From the NCBI GenBank assembly GCA_037951165.1, contig JBBDHG010000014.1:4055001-4119000 (forward strand): DNA of 64,000 nucleotides. Direction: 5' to 3'. The number at the start of each line of letters is the position of its first letter. The stretch's first letter is position 1. The DNA is from Lophius americanus. Lineage: Eukaryota; Chordata; Actinopteri; Lophiiformes; Lophiidae. Below, piece by piece: positions 11,841 through 22,978 of the stretch. The translations under genes were made by a program, and so were the position numbers. The notes under the pieces were generated by a model. It had not been told where the DNA came from. It was given only the letters and a program-made list of their open reading frames with translations, and ran no database searches.

Positions 11841-12680
11841 TTTTGGGTTATCAAGAAGGATTGGCTGCTGACACAGAAACTGACATGATGTCGATGATGA
11901 ACATCACTGTTCAACTGATGAATCTTGTGCCCACCATAAACCAAATTGCTGTCAGATACCTTCTGTACCTACTTAATTGACTTTCTAGCTGCATACTCCG
12001 GTAAGTATCGATTAAAAAACTTTTGCAATCCCTAAGCTATTAAGCTAGGTAGCAGAAACTACAGTAAGTCATGTATGCATGTCCTTAACAATATGTGTGA
12101 CGTGGTAATGTGATTCTAATGGGCAAAACTGTTAAATATATAGTTGATGAGGCAGGGCATCCACTGAAGATGAACAAGACCAACACGCATGGAGATGAGT
12201 CGCAGCTTCAGAATGATTTAGACTGCAACAGATAAAGTTGAGATTTTTTGAAGGATTTGGATTTGAATTTGCTTCACTCTTCATGTACAGCGTATCCATA
12301 AGCAGAGATCGTAGCTTCTTGCTGGGTCATCGAGCTCATGATGAGTGAGTGAGTACATGAGTATTAGAGTACCAGTTAGTTATACATGGTTAATGTAAAA
12401 ATTGAATTGTAATTGTTTTTGAGAAAATCTTAATCCCCCTTTAAAGTAAACATGCTCACAGAGATGTGTCTGTTTTTTATTGTAACATATTTTATCCCTG
12501 CTCGGTTAAGCAATATCAATGGACAAACTGTTATGAGGTAAACTCAAATTGTTGAATATTTGTCTGTGGATTGGGTCAACTTAGATGGATGTAGAGCAAC
12601 TTCTTTTGTCAAATGCAAACATGGACTTATATTACCCTGTCATCGAAGACACAAACAAAAAAATGTGACCTGAAAGTAAT
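11841..12680. other. Unannotated AT-rich sequence
   Basis: No coding, tandem or recognised repeat signal. Confidence 0.4.
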
Positions 12681-12685
12681 ATTAA

Positions 12686-13385
12686 TAATAATAATAATAA
12701 TACATTTAATTTATAAAGCACTTCACATTTGGATGAAATCTCAAAGTGCTACAAAGTAAAAACAGATAAAAGCATCAATAAAAAATATAATAATAACTAT
12801 ATAAAACATGACCAAAAAGCAGCAATGTAAATTAAAAGTTATAAGTTCTGCTCAAAAGGAAAGTTCTAAGTCCTTTTTTAAATGTGTCAGTCGTCTGTGG
12901 AGCCCTCAGATGGTCAGGGAGGGTATCCAACAGACGAGGGGCAGCAGAACAGAAGTCCGATCACACATGGTGCTGAGCTTAGTCCTGGGAAAGAGGAGGC
13001 GGTATGCGTGTGTAGTACGGAGGGATCGTGTTGAGGTCAGTGGGGTGAGTAGTTCTTTTAGGTAGGGGGTTGCATTGCTATTGATGTACTGGTGAGTGAG
13101 GAGAGAGATCTTACAATTAATCCTGGTGGAGATAAGAAGCCAATGAAGGGAATGAAGAACAGGGTCGATGTGTTCGTGTTTACAAACTCTCATCAGGATC
13201 CTTGCAGCACTGTTTAGAAAACATACTGTAGTCTTTGAAGACTTTTATCAGGTATCACAATGAGAAGTGCATTACATTAATTCAGTCTGGAGGAGACGAA
13301 CGCGTGGACCAGCTTTCCAGCATCACTCAAGGTGAGTTAAGAACGGAGTTTGGAAATATTTCTGATATGATGAAAGGAGATTCAA
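12686..13385 (-). pseudogene. L2-type LINE 3' end, family with (ATT)n tail
   Basis: On the minus strand this encodes the C-terminus of an L2-type LINE protein. The 95-codon frame at 12,906-13,193 reads HEHIDPVLHSLHWLLIST, then KISLLTHQYI and TPYLKELLTPLTSTRSLR. Upstream, DAGKLVHAFVSSRLN-like codons lie in the region 13,260-13,330 in another frame. The 3' end is the (TAA)n at 12,679-12,702 followed by the tail shared with 40,640, 42,900 and 61,975. It is a 5'-truncated dead copy, closely related to the better copy at 42,226-42,980. Confidence 0.85.
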
Positions 13386-13878
13386 TTTCATTCAATTTCA
13401 AACGAGATTGAAAAGTCTGTTAGGCATATGTAACTGGTATTACTACATCACAGTTTTTACAGTAACCATCTTTTTTCTTCACATCATAAACCAACACTTT
13501 CTTTCTAAGCCAAATGGAGTCTACTTAATTCCAGTGTCATATGGAGGACAGAAACTAAAGGGACATGAATTGATGACGGTGATGATGATGATGATGAAGT
13601 GCGACTGCAACCAGTGTACCTCCTCTAAAACAAGCAACTAAGTGCACAAAGTATCATCTAGAGCAAAATGAATGGATATAATGAATATAATGACTCGTGC
13701 AACCAATTTTATTTGTAAGAATACCTTTCCTGACACAGACGAAATATTAATTAGGGAAATGCTACTGTGGCCGACAGCAGCAAACATACTGCATTTAAGG
13801 AAACATATACAAGTGTTTCAAATTGTTTAATTATTTTGACTTTATTTAGTGCAATTTGCTGTGTAATCAGTGGCTGTT
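13386..13878. other. Unannotated sequence
   Basis: No recognised feature beyond a short GATGAT run near 13,575-13,597. Confidence 0.4.
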
Positions 13879-13879
13879 T

Positions 13880-14068
13880 AAGATAAGATAAGATAAGATA
13901 AACCTTTATTTGTCCCACAATGGGGAAATTGCAGTGTTACAGCAGCAAGAGCATATTACAGAATTAGATTATATACAATTAAATTAAATTAAATTAAATG
14001 TGCAGTTTAAATGTGGACATGTTGAATAGTATACTGTCCCATAGTGCAAAGTCCAAGTGAGGCGCGTC

Positions 14069-14099
<31 letters not shown>

Positions 14100-14710
14100 C
14101 AGTGCTGGTTGAATAGTCTGACTGCTGCAGTAAGGAAAGATCGGCAATATCGCACCTTCACACACTTCGGGTGAAGGAGCCTGTCGCTGAAGGAGCTCTC
14201 CAGTGCAGAGATAGTGTCCTGCTACGGGTGGGATATTTTTGTCCCGGAGAGATGACAGCATGGCCATCATTCTCCTGTCTCCCAAATCCTGCACCTGCAC
14301 CCACATCCTGAGTCCAGAGGACATCCCAGTACCGAACTGGGATGCAGCTGCCCCAGCAGACCACTCCATAAAAGATGGCCGACGCCACCACAGAGTCATA
14401 GAAGGTCTTCAGGAGTGCCCCCTGCACTCCAAAAGACCTCAGTCTCCTCAGCAGATAGAGTCGGCTCTGAACCTTTTCATAAAGTGCCGTGGAGTTGTGA
14501 GTCCAGTCCAGTTTATTGTTCAGGTGAACACCAAGGCACTTGTACGATGTGACCATCTCAATGGCCATTCCCTGGATGTTCAGCGGCGGGAGGGGGGGAA
14601 TGTACCTGCGGAAGTCCACCACCAGTTCCTTGGTCTTACCCGCGTTGAACTGGGGGTGATTCCACTGGCACCAGTGCACAAAGTTTATTCGGATGATCTG
14701 TGTTTTCATG
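13880..14710 (-). pseudogene. Rex1-type LINE 3' end, 5'-truncated
   Basis: The minus strand encodes the C-terminal part of the same protein family as the intact ORF at 56.8-59.8 kb: FVHWCQWNHPQFNAGKTKEL, VVDFRRY, YKCLGVHLNNKLDWTHNST, SRLYLLRRLRSFGVQGALLK and ASAIFYGVVCWG. It then shifts frame and loses the last 70 or so residues to another frame. The 3' UTR holds a (CA)n run and the conserved 3' end (CCCACAATGGGGAAATTGCA as read on the + strand) with an (ATCTT)n tail at 13,880-13,902. Truncated at the 5' side near 14,710, just upstream of the HWCQWN block. Confidence 0.88.
14070..14092. repeat. (TG)n microsatellite in Rex1 3' UTR
   Basis: About eleven TG units. The homologous position at 56,720-56,762 also has GTGT-rich sequence, so it was probably seeded by the element. 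Confidence 0.9.
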
Positions 14711-15200
14711 GCAAAATGTCATCCTCAAAGCCTTTCCTGAAGGTGGTTTCACAGCCCATCACCACGGTGGAGCTGGTTCTGTTGGCGGTATGAGAGCCAC
14801 TTGGTCATGGCAACATTACCTATGCCTTCCTGCATGAATAAAGTGGTGAAGAATTTTTTAAAAGGTCAGGCCTTTGTCACCCAACTCATTGAGACCAAGT
14901 TAAACATGAATGATGAGTTAGTCACACCATTATTTCCAACGAGTCGCCTGAGAATGAACTGAAGTGCTTTGCGAGATTTGCAAGTGGGTTCTGATCATTG
15001 ATTATGCACTCCAAGGATCCTAAATAAAAAAAAAATTCTCAGTCTCTAGTAGAGACTGATTGCAATCATTAAACCCGGGGGAAAGTGAAGAAGTGTAGAA
15101 GGGTTAAAGACAGTGTGAGCAATAAGTGGGATGCTGAGCTGGTTGTCGGGTCTGTGCATAATGTGCAGTGCTCTACTGTGCAGGCGGCTTGACTTCTGGT
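14711..15200. other. Unannotated sequence
   Basis: No protein match recognised. It lies between two retroelement fragments and may itself be old retroelement sequence. Confidence 0.35.
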
Positions 15201-15204
15201 CATG

Positions 15205-15630
15205 TTGAATCGAGACATGGAGTGATCTGCTGTTTAGGAGGCTAGGATGGCAGCATGTCCACAGCCGTGGAACAAACTTTAGTCGGCGCATGGTGAATGG
15301 TTATATATATACATTAATGTTCAGCTTTATTTGTGTCTATGCACCAAACAAAGGCTCTGAACAAGTAGCACTTCTTAAATATTAAAATAAATATTCCCAC
15401 TCAATTATCACTAATACAGTGGATTGTGTTGTACTGGGTGTAAACTGGAACAGCTCTGCCAAATATATATTGGTCAGGACAGGTGAGGAACCACACAATC
15501 ATTCTTGCTCTGATCTGCCTCGGGTGATGGTTGAAGCAGATCTGGAGGATGTGTGGAGGATGAAGCATCCTATGCTGAGACAGTACACCTGGGCAGAATT
15601 ATCAGACTCTAAGGTGCAGCAAGGCTAGCA
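15205..15630 (+). pseudogene. Tx1/L1-type LINE endonuclease fragment
   Basis: With frame changes, this reads as part of the APE-type endonuclease of a Tx1/L1 LINE: FICVYAPNKGSEQVALL near 15,330; CVVLGVNWN near 15,425, corresponding to the GDFN catalytic block with D lost; then EADLEDVWRMKHPMLRQYTW at 15,535-15,595. It ends near 15,625 next to the gypsy element. It covers the half missing from the Tx1 copy at 5.0-8.1 kb, in the same orientation, but the two are 7 kb apart and need not be one insertion. Confidence 0.7.
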
Positions 15631-16680
15631 AGGATTTATTTATAATCCTCTTTTGGGTCCTGAATAGTCACATCACCCCTTTTTGGTTTTACACATCATA
15701 AATGATGCAACGCCTGCAAGCTGGTTCGGGTAGTCAACTCAAGCTGCCGTACATACTCACATGCCACACCTACACTAATAATATACCAATCACTCCCTCC
15801 AAACTTGCCGGTATATTTAACCTGCAAGGCGAGCGCATCAACCAGCATGAGGAACAGATGTCCGCGGTGTACAGAGGAGTGAGGGATTGAACCGACAGAC
15901 ATGGCGAGTTTCAAACCTCCATCGAGACCCAGGTCACTCACCTCAGCGCCCAGTTCCAGCAGCTGGTGAGTAGCTTGGATACCCGGTTCCTCTCCTCTCC
16001 GGCCGCTGCTGCACCTGCTCCTCAACGGTCCGATTCCACTCCGGCGCTGAGTTCCTACCATGCCTCCAGTCTCAACTTGGCCAAGCCCGAACGCTTCTCC
16101 GGAAGCTCCGGTAATTGCCGGGCCTTTTTGACTCAATGTAGCCTTCATTTTGAGCTACAAGCCCACTCATTTCCTACCGAAAGGTCCAAAGTGGCATTCA
16201 TGATTTCACACCTCTCGGGACGCGCAGAGGCGTGGGCGACAGCAGAGTGGGCTCGGAGTTCCCAGGTGTGCCAGTCGCTGCATGATTTTACTGACACTCT
16301 AAGTAAGATCTTTGACCACACAGCTCCCGGTCTAGAAGCCGCAAGAGCTCTGGCCGGTCTGAGACAGGGAGGTTGCCGGGTTAGCGACTACGCCATTGAG
16401 TTCCGTACCCTAGCAGCGGACAGTGGATGGAACCCCGCCTCTCTCCGCGACACTTTCCTTTTTGGACTCTCGGACACAATCAATGATTTGATCACCCCTC
16501 TGGATCTTCCCGCTGACTTGGACTCTGTTATCGCCATGGTCACACGGATCGATAACCGGCTTCACGAAAGACGGAGGGAGAGAGATCGACTCTGCGCGGG
16601 TTCTTCCTCGCAGCTTGCTTCCAGAGCTCCACAGCCTCGGTACTCGCCTCCGCCCTCTGCTGTCTTGGAGGAGTACATGC

Positions 16681-16735
16681 AAGTCAGCCGTGCCAGATTG
16701 TCCCCGGAGGAGAGACAATCTGGCACGGCTGACTT
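16681..16735. repeat. Perfect inverted repeat (22-bp arms, 11-nt loop) inside gag
   Basis: Arms at 16,681-16,702 and 16,714-16,735 are perfect reverse complements; the left arm starts AAGTCAGCCGTGCCAG. It lies in the coding sequence just before the zinc knuckle and keeps the frame open. Confidence 0.95.
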
Positions 16736-16736
16736 T

Positions 16737-16771
16737 CGTCCTTCCCGAAAGCGACGCTTTCGGGAAGGACG
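16737..16771. repeat. Perfect inverted repeat (17-bp arms, 1-nt centre) inside gag
   Basis: Arms at 16,737-16,753 and 16,755-16,771 are perfect reverse complements around A16754; the left arm starts CGTCCTTCCCGAAAGC. It starts one base after the preceding hairpin ends. Confidence 0.95.
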
Positions 16772-17080
16772 GTGCGTTTACTGTGCGCAACTGGGCCACT
16801 TCTTAGCCCGCTGCCCATTGAAGGAAAAGGGGCCTCCAAGGATGAAGAGACTGGTGAGTCGGAATATATCCTCTGAATGTTCACGATCTCTAACTCTGGT
16901 TCAGATAATTGTGTCCGCCCAGACTTTGTCATATCAGGCGTTAGTGGATTCTGGAGCCGACGAGAGTTTCATGGACTGGAGTATAGCAAAGAGACTGGGT
17001 CTTGAGGTATCCATTCTACCCAAGCCTCTGGAGGCCAGTGCTCTTGATGGTCAGTTCTTATACCGAATCACTCATTGTAG

Positions 17081-19684
17081 CAACCACTCCAGCTCTTGGT
17101 AGCAGGGAATCACAGAGAAGACATCTGTTTCCACCTCATTGACCCTCCTACTCATGCCATCATTCTCGGGTTACCATGGCTAAAGAAGCATAATCCCCAC
17201 ATTGATTGGTGTACTGGAGAGATAATCTCTTGGAGTAAGAACTGCTTAATGTCCTGCTGTAGACCATATATCTCCCAGCTCTGTCAACCCCCTTCTCAGG
17301 TCACCATGGCAGAGAACCTCCCTTCCAGGATGGCCGGGGTTGCAGTCAACCCATTTCCAGGGCCAACTGACCCTAGCCTGCTTAAGATCCCTTCGTGTTA
17401 CTGGGACCTAGAAGAAATATTCAGCAAGACGAGAGCCGACTCGTTGCCACCTCATCGGCCCTACGATTGCTGCATTGACCTTCTGCCAGGAACCTCACCA
17501 CCAAGGGGTAGGCTATACTCTCTCTCAGCTCCGGAGAGGGAGGCCATGCAGACCTACATTACTGATTCCCTGTCAGCAGGGATCATTCGACCATCCTCAT
17601 CACCCGCCGGGGCAGGGTTTTTCTTTGTCTCCAAGAAGGACAAGACCCTACGTCCCTGCATTGATTTCAGAGGATTGAACGACATCACCGTTAAGAACAG
17701 GTACCCCCTTCCGTTACTCTCATCGGCATTTGAGTTATTAAAGGGTGCCAAGATCTTTACCAAGCTGGACCTTAGAAATGCTTATCACCTGGTAAGGGTA
17801 AGGCAGGGGGACGAATGGAAGACTGCCTTTAACACGCCTACAGGCCACTATGAGTATTTAGTGATGCCCTTTGGACTTTCGAATGCCCCAGCTGTGTTTC
17901 AAGCCCTTGTGAATGACGTACTCAGAGATATGCTCAACTCAATCGTGTTCGTCTACTTGGATGATATCCTCATTTTTTCCCCGGATGAGAGGAGTCATGT
18001 TCAACATGTCCGCCAAGTTCTCAAGTGCCTTCTCCACCATCAGCTGTTTGTCAAGGCAGAGAAGTGCGAGTTCCATGCAACTTCGGTGTCGTTTCTTGGA
18101 TTTGTGGTATCTCCTAAAAAGGTGCAGATGGACCCATCTAAGGTCAGTGCGGTGGTAAATTGGCCCAGGCCCACCAGCCGTAAGCTGTCGCAGAGTTTTC
18201 TGGGTTTTGCTAATTTTTATAGACGTTTTATCCGCAACTTCAGCTCAGTAGCCGCTCCCCTGTGTGCCTTAACTTCTCCTCATGTAAGGTTTCAGTGGAC
18301 TTCTCAGGCGGAGCAGGCGTTTGAGGCACTTAAACAGAGGTTTACCTCAGCTCCCATTCTCACTATCCCTGATCCGAACTTGCAGTTCGTGGTGGAGGTG
18401 GATGCATCAGAATTAGGGGTTGGAGCCATCCTGTCACAAAGGTCACCAGAAGACAAGAAGCTTCATCCCTGTGCCTACCTGTCACGTAAACTGTCACCCA
18501 CCGAGAGGAATTATGACGTGGGGGACAGAGAACTGCTGGCGGTGAAGACGGCCCTGGAGGAATGGCGCCATTGGCTGGAAGGGTCAGAGCAACCATTCCT
18601 AGTCTGGACGGATCATAAGAATCTGCAATATATCCGTGCAGCTAAGCGGCTCAACGCCAGGCAGGCCAGGTGGGCAATGTTGTTCAATAGATTCAAGTTT
18701 GTTATCTCATTCCGTCCAGGATCCAACAACATTAAACCTGATGCCCTCTCTCGGCTATATGACCCTGATCCAGTTTCTAGGATCCCCTCGCCCATGTTGC
18801 CACCATCATGCATCATCGGGGCAGTAACCTGGGGCGTAGAGAGGAGAGTTAAAGAGACGGGTAAGAATATTCCGGTGCCGGACGTTTGTCCTCCAAATCT
18901 GCTGTTTTTCCCGGCATTGCTACGATCTCAGGTCATCAACTGGGCTCACACCTCCCTCCTTTCATGCCATCCGGGGGTCCGTAGGACCTTATTTGTCATC
19001 CGACAGCGTTTTTGGTGGAACTCCATGACCAAGGAGGTGGAGGAGTATGTGGCTGCTTGCCCTGTCTGTGCACGAAACAAGATCTCACACCGCTCTCCTT
19101 CGGGCCTACTCCAGCCGCTCTCGGTGCCACAGCGTCCCTGGTCAGACATCTCTCTGGACTTTGTTACAGGCTTACCTTCTTCTGAAGGTAACACCACCAT
19201 CCTCACGGCCGTGGATAGATTCACCAAGATAGTCCACTTTATTCCTCTGCCTAAGCTTCCCTCTGCCAAGGAGACGGCGGAGGTAATGTTGTCCCATGTG
19301 TTCTGTCTCCATGGTTTTCCTAGGGATGTGGTGTCAGACCGGGGACCACAGTTTGTCTCCAAATTCTGGAGGGCATTCTGTTCACTGCTGGGAGCCACAG
19401 TCAGCCTCTCTTCTGGTTACCACCCTCAGTCTAATGGCCAAACCGAACACCTTAATCAAGAATTGGAGACTGGACTTCGTTGTCTCGTGTCTCAGAACCC
19501 AGCTTCATGGAGCAAGCACCTCATCTGGGTAGAGTATGCACACAACACTTTACCCTGCTCATCCTCTGGTCTCTCCCCCTTCCAGTGTGCCTATGGTTAT
19601 CAACCACCGCTGTTCCCTGACCTAGAGAGAGACATTAATCCAGAGAAGATTCTGTTATGTGGTTCAGAATCTGCTTATAAATGA
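17081..19684 (+). CDS. pol: Ty3/gypsy pol: RT, RNase H and integrase (3' truncated element)
   Basis: The frame is open from 17,081. Numbering from codon 17,096 gives 862 residues. The order is: end of the protease linker ([20 protein letters not shown], 14-33); reverse transcriptase about 125-395 with motif A D225 in TKLDLRNAY and active site YLDD 287-290; RNase H about 425-550 with D436, E479 and D506; integrase H2C2 zinc finger (H618, H625, C655, C658); and integrase core D688, D748, E784. All catalytic residues are present. The protein normally continues some 150-250 residues past this point into the integrase C-terminus and often a chromodomain. Here it stops within sequence that is duplicated at 20,197, so the C-terminus and 3' LTR are gone. 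No LTR, primer-binding site or polypurine tract was recognised. There is no methionine near the start, in keeping with pol being read as a gag-pol fusion. A domesticated integrase is unlikely given RT and gag upstream. Confidence 0.92.
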   Translation, partial: QPLQLLVAGNHREDICFHLIDPPTHAIILGLPWLKKHNPHIDWCTGEIISWSKNCLMSCCRPYISQLCQPPSQVTMAENLPSRMAGVAVNPFPGPTDPSLLKIPSCYWDLEEIFSKTRADSLPPHRPYDCCIDLLPGTSPPRGRLYSLSAPEREAMQTYITDSLSAGIIRPSSSPAGAGFFFVSKKDKTLRPCIDFRGLNDITVKNRYPLPLLSSAFELLKGAKIFTKLDLRNAYHLVRVRQGDEWKTAFNTPTGHYEYLVMPFGLSNAPAVFQALVNDVLRDMLNSIVFVYLDDILIFSPDERSHVQHVRQVLKCLLHHQLFVKAEKCEFHATSVSFLGFVVSPKKVQMDPSKVSAVVNWPRPTSRKLSQSFLGFANFYRRFIRNFSSVAAPLCALTSPHVRFQWTSQAEQAFEALKQRFTSAPILTIPDPNLQFVVEVDASELGVGAILSQRSPEDKKLHPCAYLSRKLSPTERNYDVGDRELLAVKTALEEWRHWLEGSEQPFLVWTDHKNLQYIRAAKRLNARQARWAMLFNRFKFVISFRPGSNNIKPDALSRLYDPDPVSRIPSPMLPPSCIIGAVTWGVERRVKETGKNIPVPDVCPPNLLFFPALLRSQVINWAHTSLLSCHPGVRRTLFVIRQRFWWNSMTKEVEEYVAACPVCARNKISHRSPSGLLQPLSVPQRPWSDISLDFVTGLPSSEGNTTILTAVDRFTKIVHFIPLPKLPSAKETAEVMLSHVFCLHGFPRDVVSDRGPQFVSKFWRAFCSLLGATVSLSSGYHPQSNGQTEHLNQELETGLRCLVSQNPASWSKHLIWVEYAHNTLPCSSSGLSPFQCAYGYQPPLFPDLERDINPEKILLCGSESAYK

Positions 19685-19727
19685 TTGTGGGCTGTAGGGA
19701 TTTTTCAGTGATTTTCAATGATAGCCC
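19635..19727 (+). repeat. 93-bp direct repeat, copy 1
   Basis: Identical to 20,197-20,289 at about 90 of 93 positions. It starts TTAATC(C/T)AGAGAAGATTC and ends near CAAT(G/A)ATAGCCC. Copy 1 supplies the last codons and stop of the gypsy pol frame. Confidence 0.93.
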
Positions 19728-19811
19728 AGATTGTCAGAAATTTTGGCAGAATTCAATTTCGCCTTTGGAGACTTGATTTGTGAAATGTATGTGCAACGGA
19801 GGGAAGAGCAT

Positions 19812-20030
19812 GAGGCTTGGGCGGCTTTAGCTCAGAGGGTAGAGCAGTCATCCCTCAACCAGAAGATGCAGTTTCAAGCCCAGCCCCTGACAAGAAGCTG
19901 TGGGTTCCTTGAGCAAGACCCTGATTCCTCAACTTGCCAGGCGCTTCACAGTGCCTGCCCACTGCTCCCTCAGGGATGGGTCACAGTGGATCATTGTTTT
20001 ATTAATATCATAAATCCTTTTCTGCCAAAG
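19812..20030 (+). mobile_element. tRNA-headed SINE
   Basis: The head has a box A-like TTTAGCTCAGAGGGTAGAG and a box B-like GTTTCAAGCCC at about 19,870. The body has TCCTTGAGCAAGACCCTGA and TGCCCACTGCTCCCTCAGGG, both shared with 43,431-43,672; the latter is also at 39,553-39,722. The tRNA-like head is a polymerase III promoter of a SINE, not a functional tRNA gene: the cloverleaf is incomplete and an unrelated body follows. Confidence 0.85.
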
Positions 20031-20196
20031 CTGCCATGAACATTCAGAAATTGAATTAGAGACTAGATTGGTCAGTAGCCAACCTGACGTCATACGTCAC
20101 AAGACCCCGGGAACAGCAGTCCCAGCTTCAACCATGGGTTCTGGGTTCCTACCCCTTTGGAGCAGCAATTCCAGAGCCTTTTAGCAGGCCATGACT

Positions 20197-20289
20197 TTAA
20201 TCTAGAGAAGATTCTGTTATGTGGTTCAGAATCTGCTTATAAATGATTGTGGACTGTAGGGATTTTTCAGTGATTTTCAATAATAGCCC
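20197..20289 (+). repeat. 93-bp direct repeat, copy 2
   Basis: Second copy of 19,635-19,727. Here it precedes the DIRS-type element instead of following gypsy pol. The 469 bp between the copies contain the SINE. Confidence 0.93.
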
Positions 20290-22476
20290 TGATCAGCAGA
20301 CATTTTACCAGGCATAAAACCCTATCCGGCTCAATCTGCGGATCCTACTCCCACACTACATCCCTCTTTCCAAGAACCGGTCTGCAAGAACTGTCGACAT
20401 CTAAATCTCAGCCAAAAAAAAAATCCAGTATTCAATCCTGTAAGCCATCGTCCAAAGACTCATGTACATTTTCCCTCAGGACATAAGTTTTCTGCCTATA
20501 TTAATTTTAAGGAGAAATCTGCACACAGTGCATGAGGTAGTTGGTGTGCAGACAGCCAGCCACACTCAGTGTGTCCCAGGAGACTCTATCCTGCAAAATC
20601 GGGAAAAATAAACATGAAGCGTCCTTCAATTCCAGCTAATGTACTAGCTCTGTCCAAAGCTCTGTCAAAGCACCGTAATAGATGCTTTTTCAATTATCTT
20701 ATCACCAGCTTGGTTCAAGGATTCCTAGCCGGTCTAAGGTGGCTCCTAAAAGTGACCTATGTTATGAAAAATCTGCAGCCTGCCCTTAAAGAGCCAGAAG
20801 TGGTAGATGGACTTCTCTCTAAAGAAGTCCAAAACGGATACATTATAGGTCAAGTCTCAAAGCCTCGCTTTTCCGTCTTCAGAGTAAGCCCCATAACGGT
20901 TGCTACCCAAATATATTCAAACACAAAACGTTTCATCATTGACCTCTCAGCTCTTTGCGATTCTTCCATTCCAAGAATAACTAGCCTAATACGTCAAGAA
21001 CCTTTTTCCATGTTTTTTTGTTACTGTAGATAATGCTATACAGACGATTAAGATGTCAGGGGTTGGTGTTTGGCCTGGAAAAAGCAGATGTCACAGAAGC
21101 ATGGCATTTGTTTAATGTAAAATGGCGCTCAAAATGTTACTTCTCTGTTATATTAACATTTAGCTGCTGAGTAGCCCACAAATATTCAACACTTTATCAG
21201 AAGCAACGTGGTTGATTTTCTATAACACCTTCAAATTCCCTATCGTCTTGCATCTTCTGGAAGATTTTTAGGTCGTTGTAATTCCCTCTTCTCCACCAGC
21301 CCGCAATATCTCCAAGGTCAAAAGCCTTTTTCATGAGTTACATACGTCTTTACAGAAGAGATCCTCCAAGCTGAGGAATTCTAATCATGTGGACCTTTCA
21401 CACGATTAAAATTTCTCAGTTTAACCCTTGATAGTGTGCTAATGCAAGCTTCTCTACCACAAGATATGCTGTCTCACATCAGAACAGCTATAATACGTAT
21501 TCCTAGCGCTGCTTCTCTCTCTTAAAGAGGGATCTCTGTTAGGTCACTTCAACTTTACCATCTGATCATCCTTCATGGTGGTTCATTTGTGTCACTCATG
21601 CTATTATTGGCTAATTCTGTTAAAAGCCTGAAAGATACTGTGGCGTTAGATGAAGGCTGTCATTCACATCTGCAATTTTAGGCTTTGCTAAGTGACAAAT
21701 GGAATTTCTTTTTTTATAAAAACCCTGGAGTTCTCAGATTCCCTCCGTTTTTATATCGATGCAGCTCCTTCTATTGGTTTTGGGGGAATTTTTTAACAAT
21801 GAACGGTTTGGCCAATGTCTGACCAGCTGAAATTTAGTCCCTTACCGATTCCAAATCTACTGCTCTCTATGAGCTTTACCCCAGTGTGGTCACTTTGTCT
21901 TTAAGGGGCATCAGAGGGATGAGGAAACTAATTATGGTGTTTTTTAATCGTACCGCAACAGTAGAAATAATCAATCAAAAATTCCAATAATAAGCAGAGT
22001 CATGTGAACCTTACCCTGGTCATCTGTTTTAAATAACTCATCTTTCGGGCCGCTTTCTCATTCCTCATCATGAAAATCGTATAGCTGATGCTCTTTCTCG
22101 CTTTAAATTTCAGGAGGTCAAAACTATGTGCTCCCAGGACAAGCCCTCCAGCATCTCATGCCCTCCTTTCATGAACTGACTCTGCACTAAGCAGGTCCAA
22201 GCTACTGCGTGATCTTTTGCTCTATGCCTCTAAATAAGTAAGGCTTGGTTTAGCCAAAAGCAAAATTAAAGTATATGAATCTTCCTTTTGTGCCAGCCTT
22301 GTCATTGGTCGTATCCTAGTAGATATTTACGTAGTTTGTGCTTTTATCGCATTTTCAATTGAAATTCCGCCATCTCCGCCATGGCATCAAAGCCATACTA
22401 GCAGGGATTCAGTTTCACATTCACTGCCAAGAGCCAGCATCCCAGAGCCTTATCGGAAATTGTTCTTTTCAGCTGC

Positions 22477-22556
22477 TATTTTATTATTGTCATCACTGCC
22501 CCCTCAACTGCCTTTTTTAAGGCTGTTGAGGGGGCAGTGATGGCAATAATAAAATA
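22477..22556. repeat. 80-bp near-perfect palindrome inside the DIRS element
   Basis: Arms at 22,477-22,508 and 22,525-22,556 (32 bp each) are reverse complements with a single mismatch (GTCATCACT against AGTGATGGC). The 16-nt spacer itself has a 5-bp stem (GCCTT/AAGGC) around TTTT. It lies in the N-terminal part of the recombinase region. Confidence 0.95.
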
Positions 22557-22978
22557 CAGTCTCTAACTATTTCACTGGTGCATAAGTCGGTTTCAAAGTT
22601 AAGGCAATGCCGTTTTTCTCTTTATGTCATGTTGGAAGCAATTCTCCTAATGGTTTTCTTTGGGTCCTAAGATGCGGTGAATATTCAACCTGATTCTTCT
22701 CCTTTAATCCTTAGTCTGACCTCACTTTCTCTTTCTCTAATTTAACCTTAGCAAGGACATGTACTCAATATTGAAACACTCAGAGTCTGACTGACCTTAA
22801 TAACATTTTCTGTGTACTTTCTTCCATGTTGAAATTACTGCGTCTTCCCTCCCCGACCAATGGGTTGACGCCCCTTTTCATCATGGATGGTTGCAAACCC
22901 ATGACGGAATCTTGGTTGTACTCAAAACTGCATGATCTCTGACCAAGCTGTGGCCTACCACCTTAACGCTATCCCCCT

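Larger units (their letters stand above)
15700..17102 (+). pseudogene. gag: Ty3/gypsy gag and protease (one in-frame stop, frameshift to pol)
   Basis: One frame carries the capsid-nucleocapsid-protease part of a Ty3/gypsy polyprotein. A TGA at 15,888 splits it; the frame is then open to the TAG at 17,100. The part before the stop (INQHEEQMSAVYRGVRD) continues naturally into TDRHGEFQTSIETQVTHLS, so the stop looks like a point mutation and the true start lies upstream of about 15,840. Numbering from the codon at 15,966: capsid-like region about 38-200 (PERFSGSSGNCRAFLTQC; AEAWATAEW; FDHTAPGLEAARAL), zinc knuckle C270-C273-H278-C283, and aspartic protease LVDSGADESFMD with catalytic D328. Residues 251-262 come from a 36-base inverted insertion. 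Pol follows in another frame; the shift lies between the TAG at 17,078 (pol frame) and 17,102. Gypsy elements of this kind often read gag-pol as one frame, so the break is probably a mutation. Confidence 0.88.

Noticed and set aside
15966..15968. Start of gag at 15,966
   Set aside because: The codon is GTG, and the same frame is open and homologous upstream to about 15,840 apart from a TGA at 15,888, so it is not the natural start.
17081..19684. Domesticated gypsy-derived host gene (GIN1- or KRBA2-like)
   Set aside because: Gag, protease, RT and RNase H are all present in element order with a frameshift and truncated integrase, which fits an ordinary decaying insertion.
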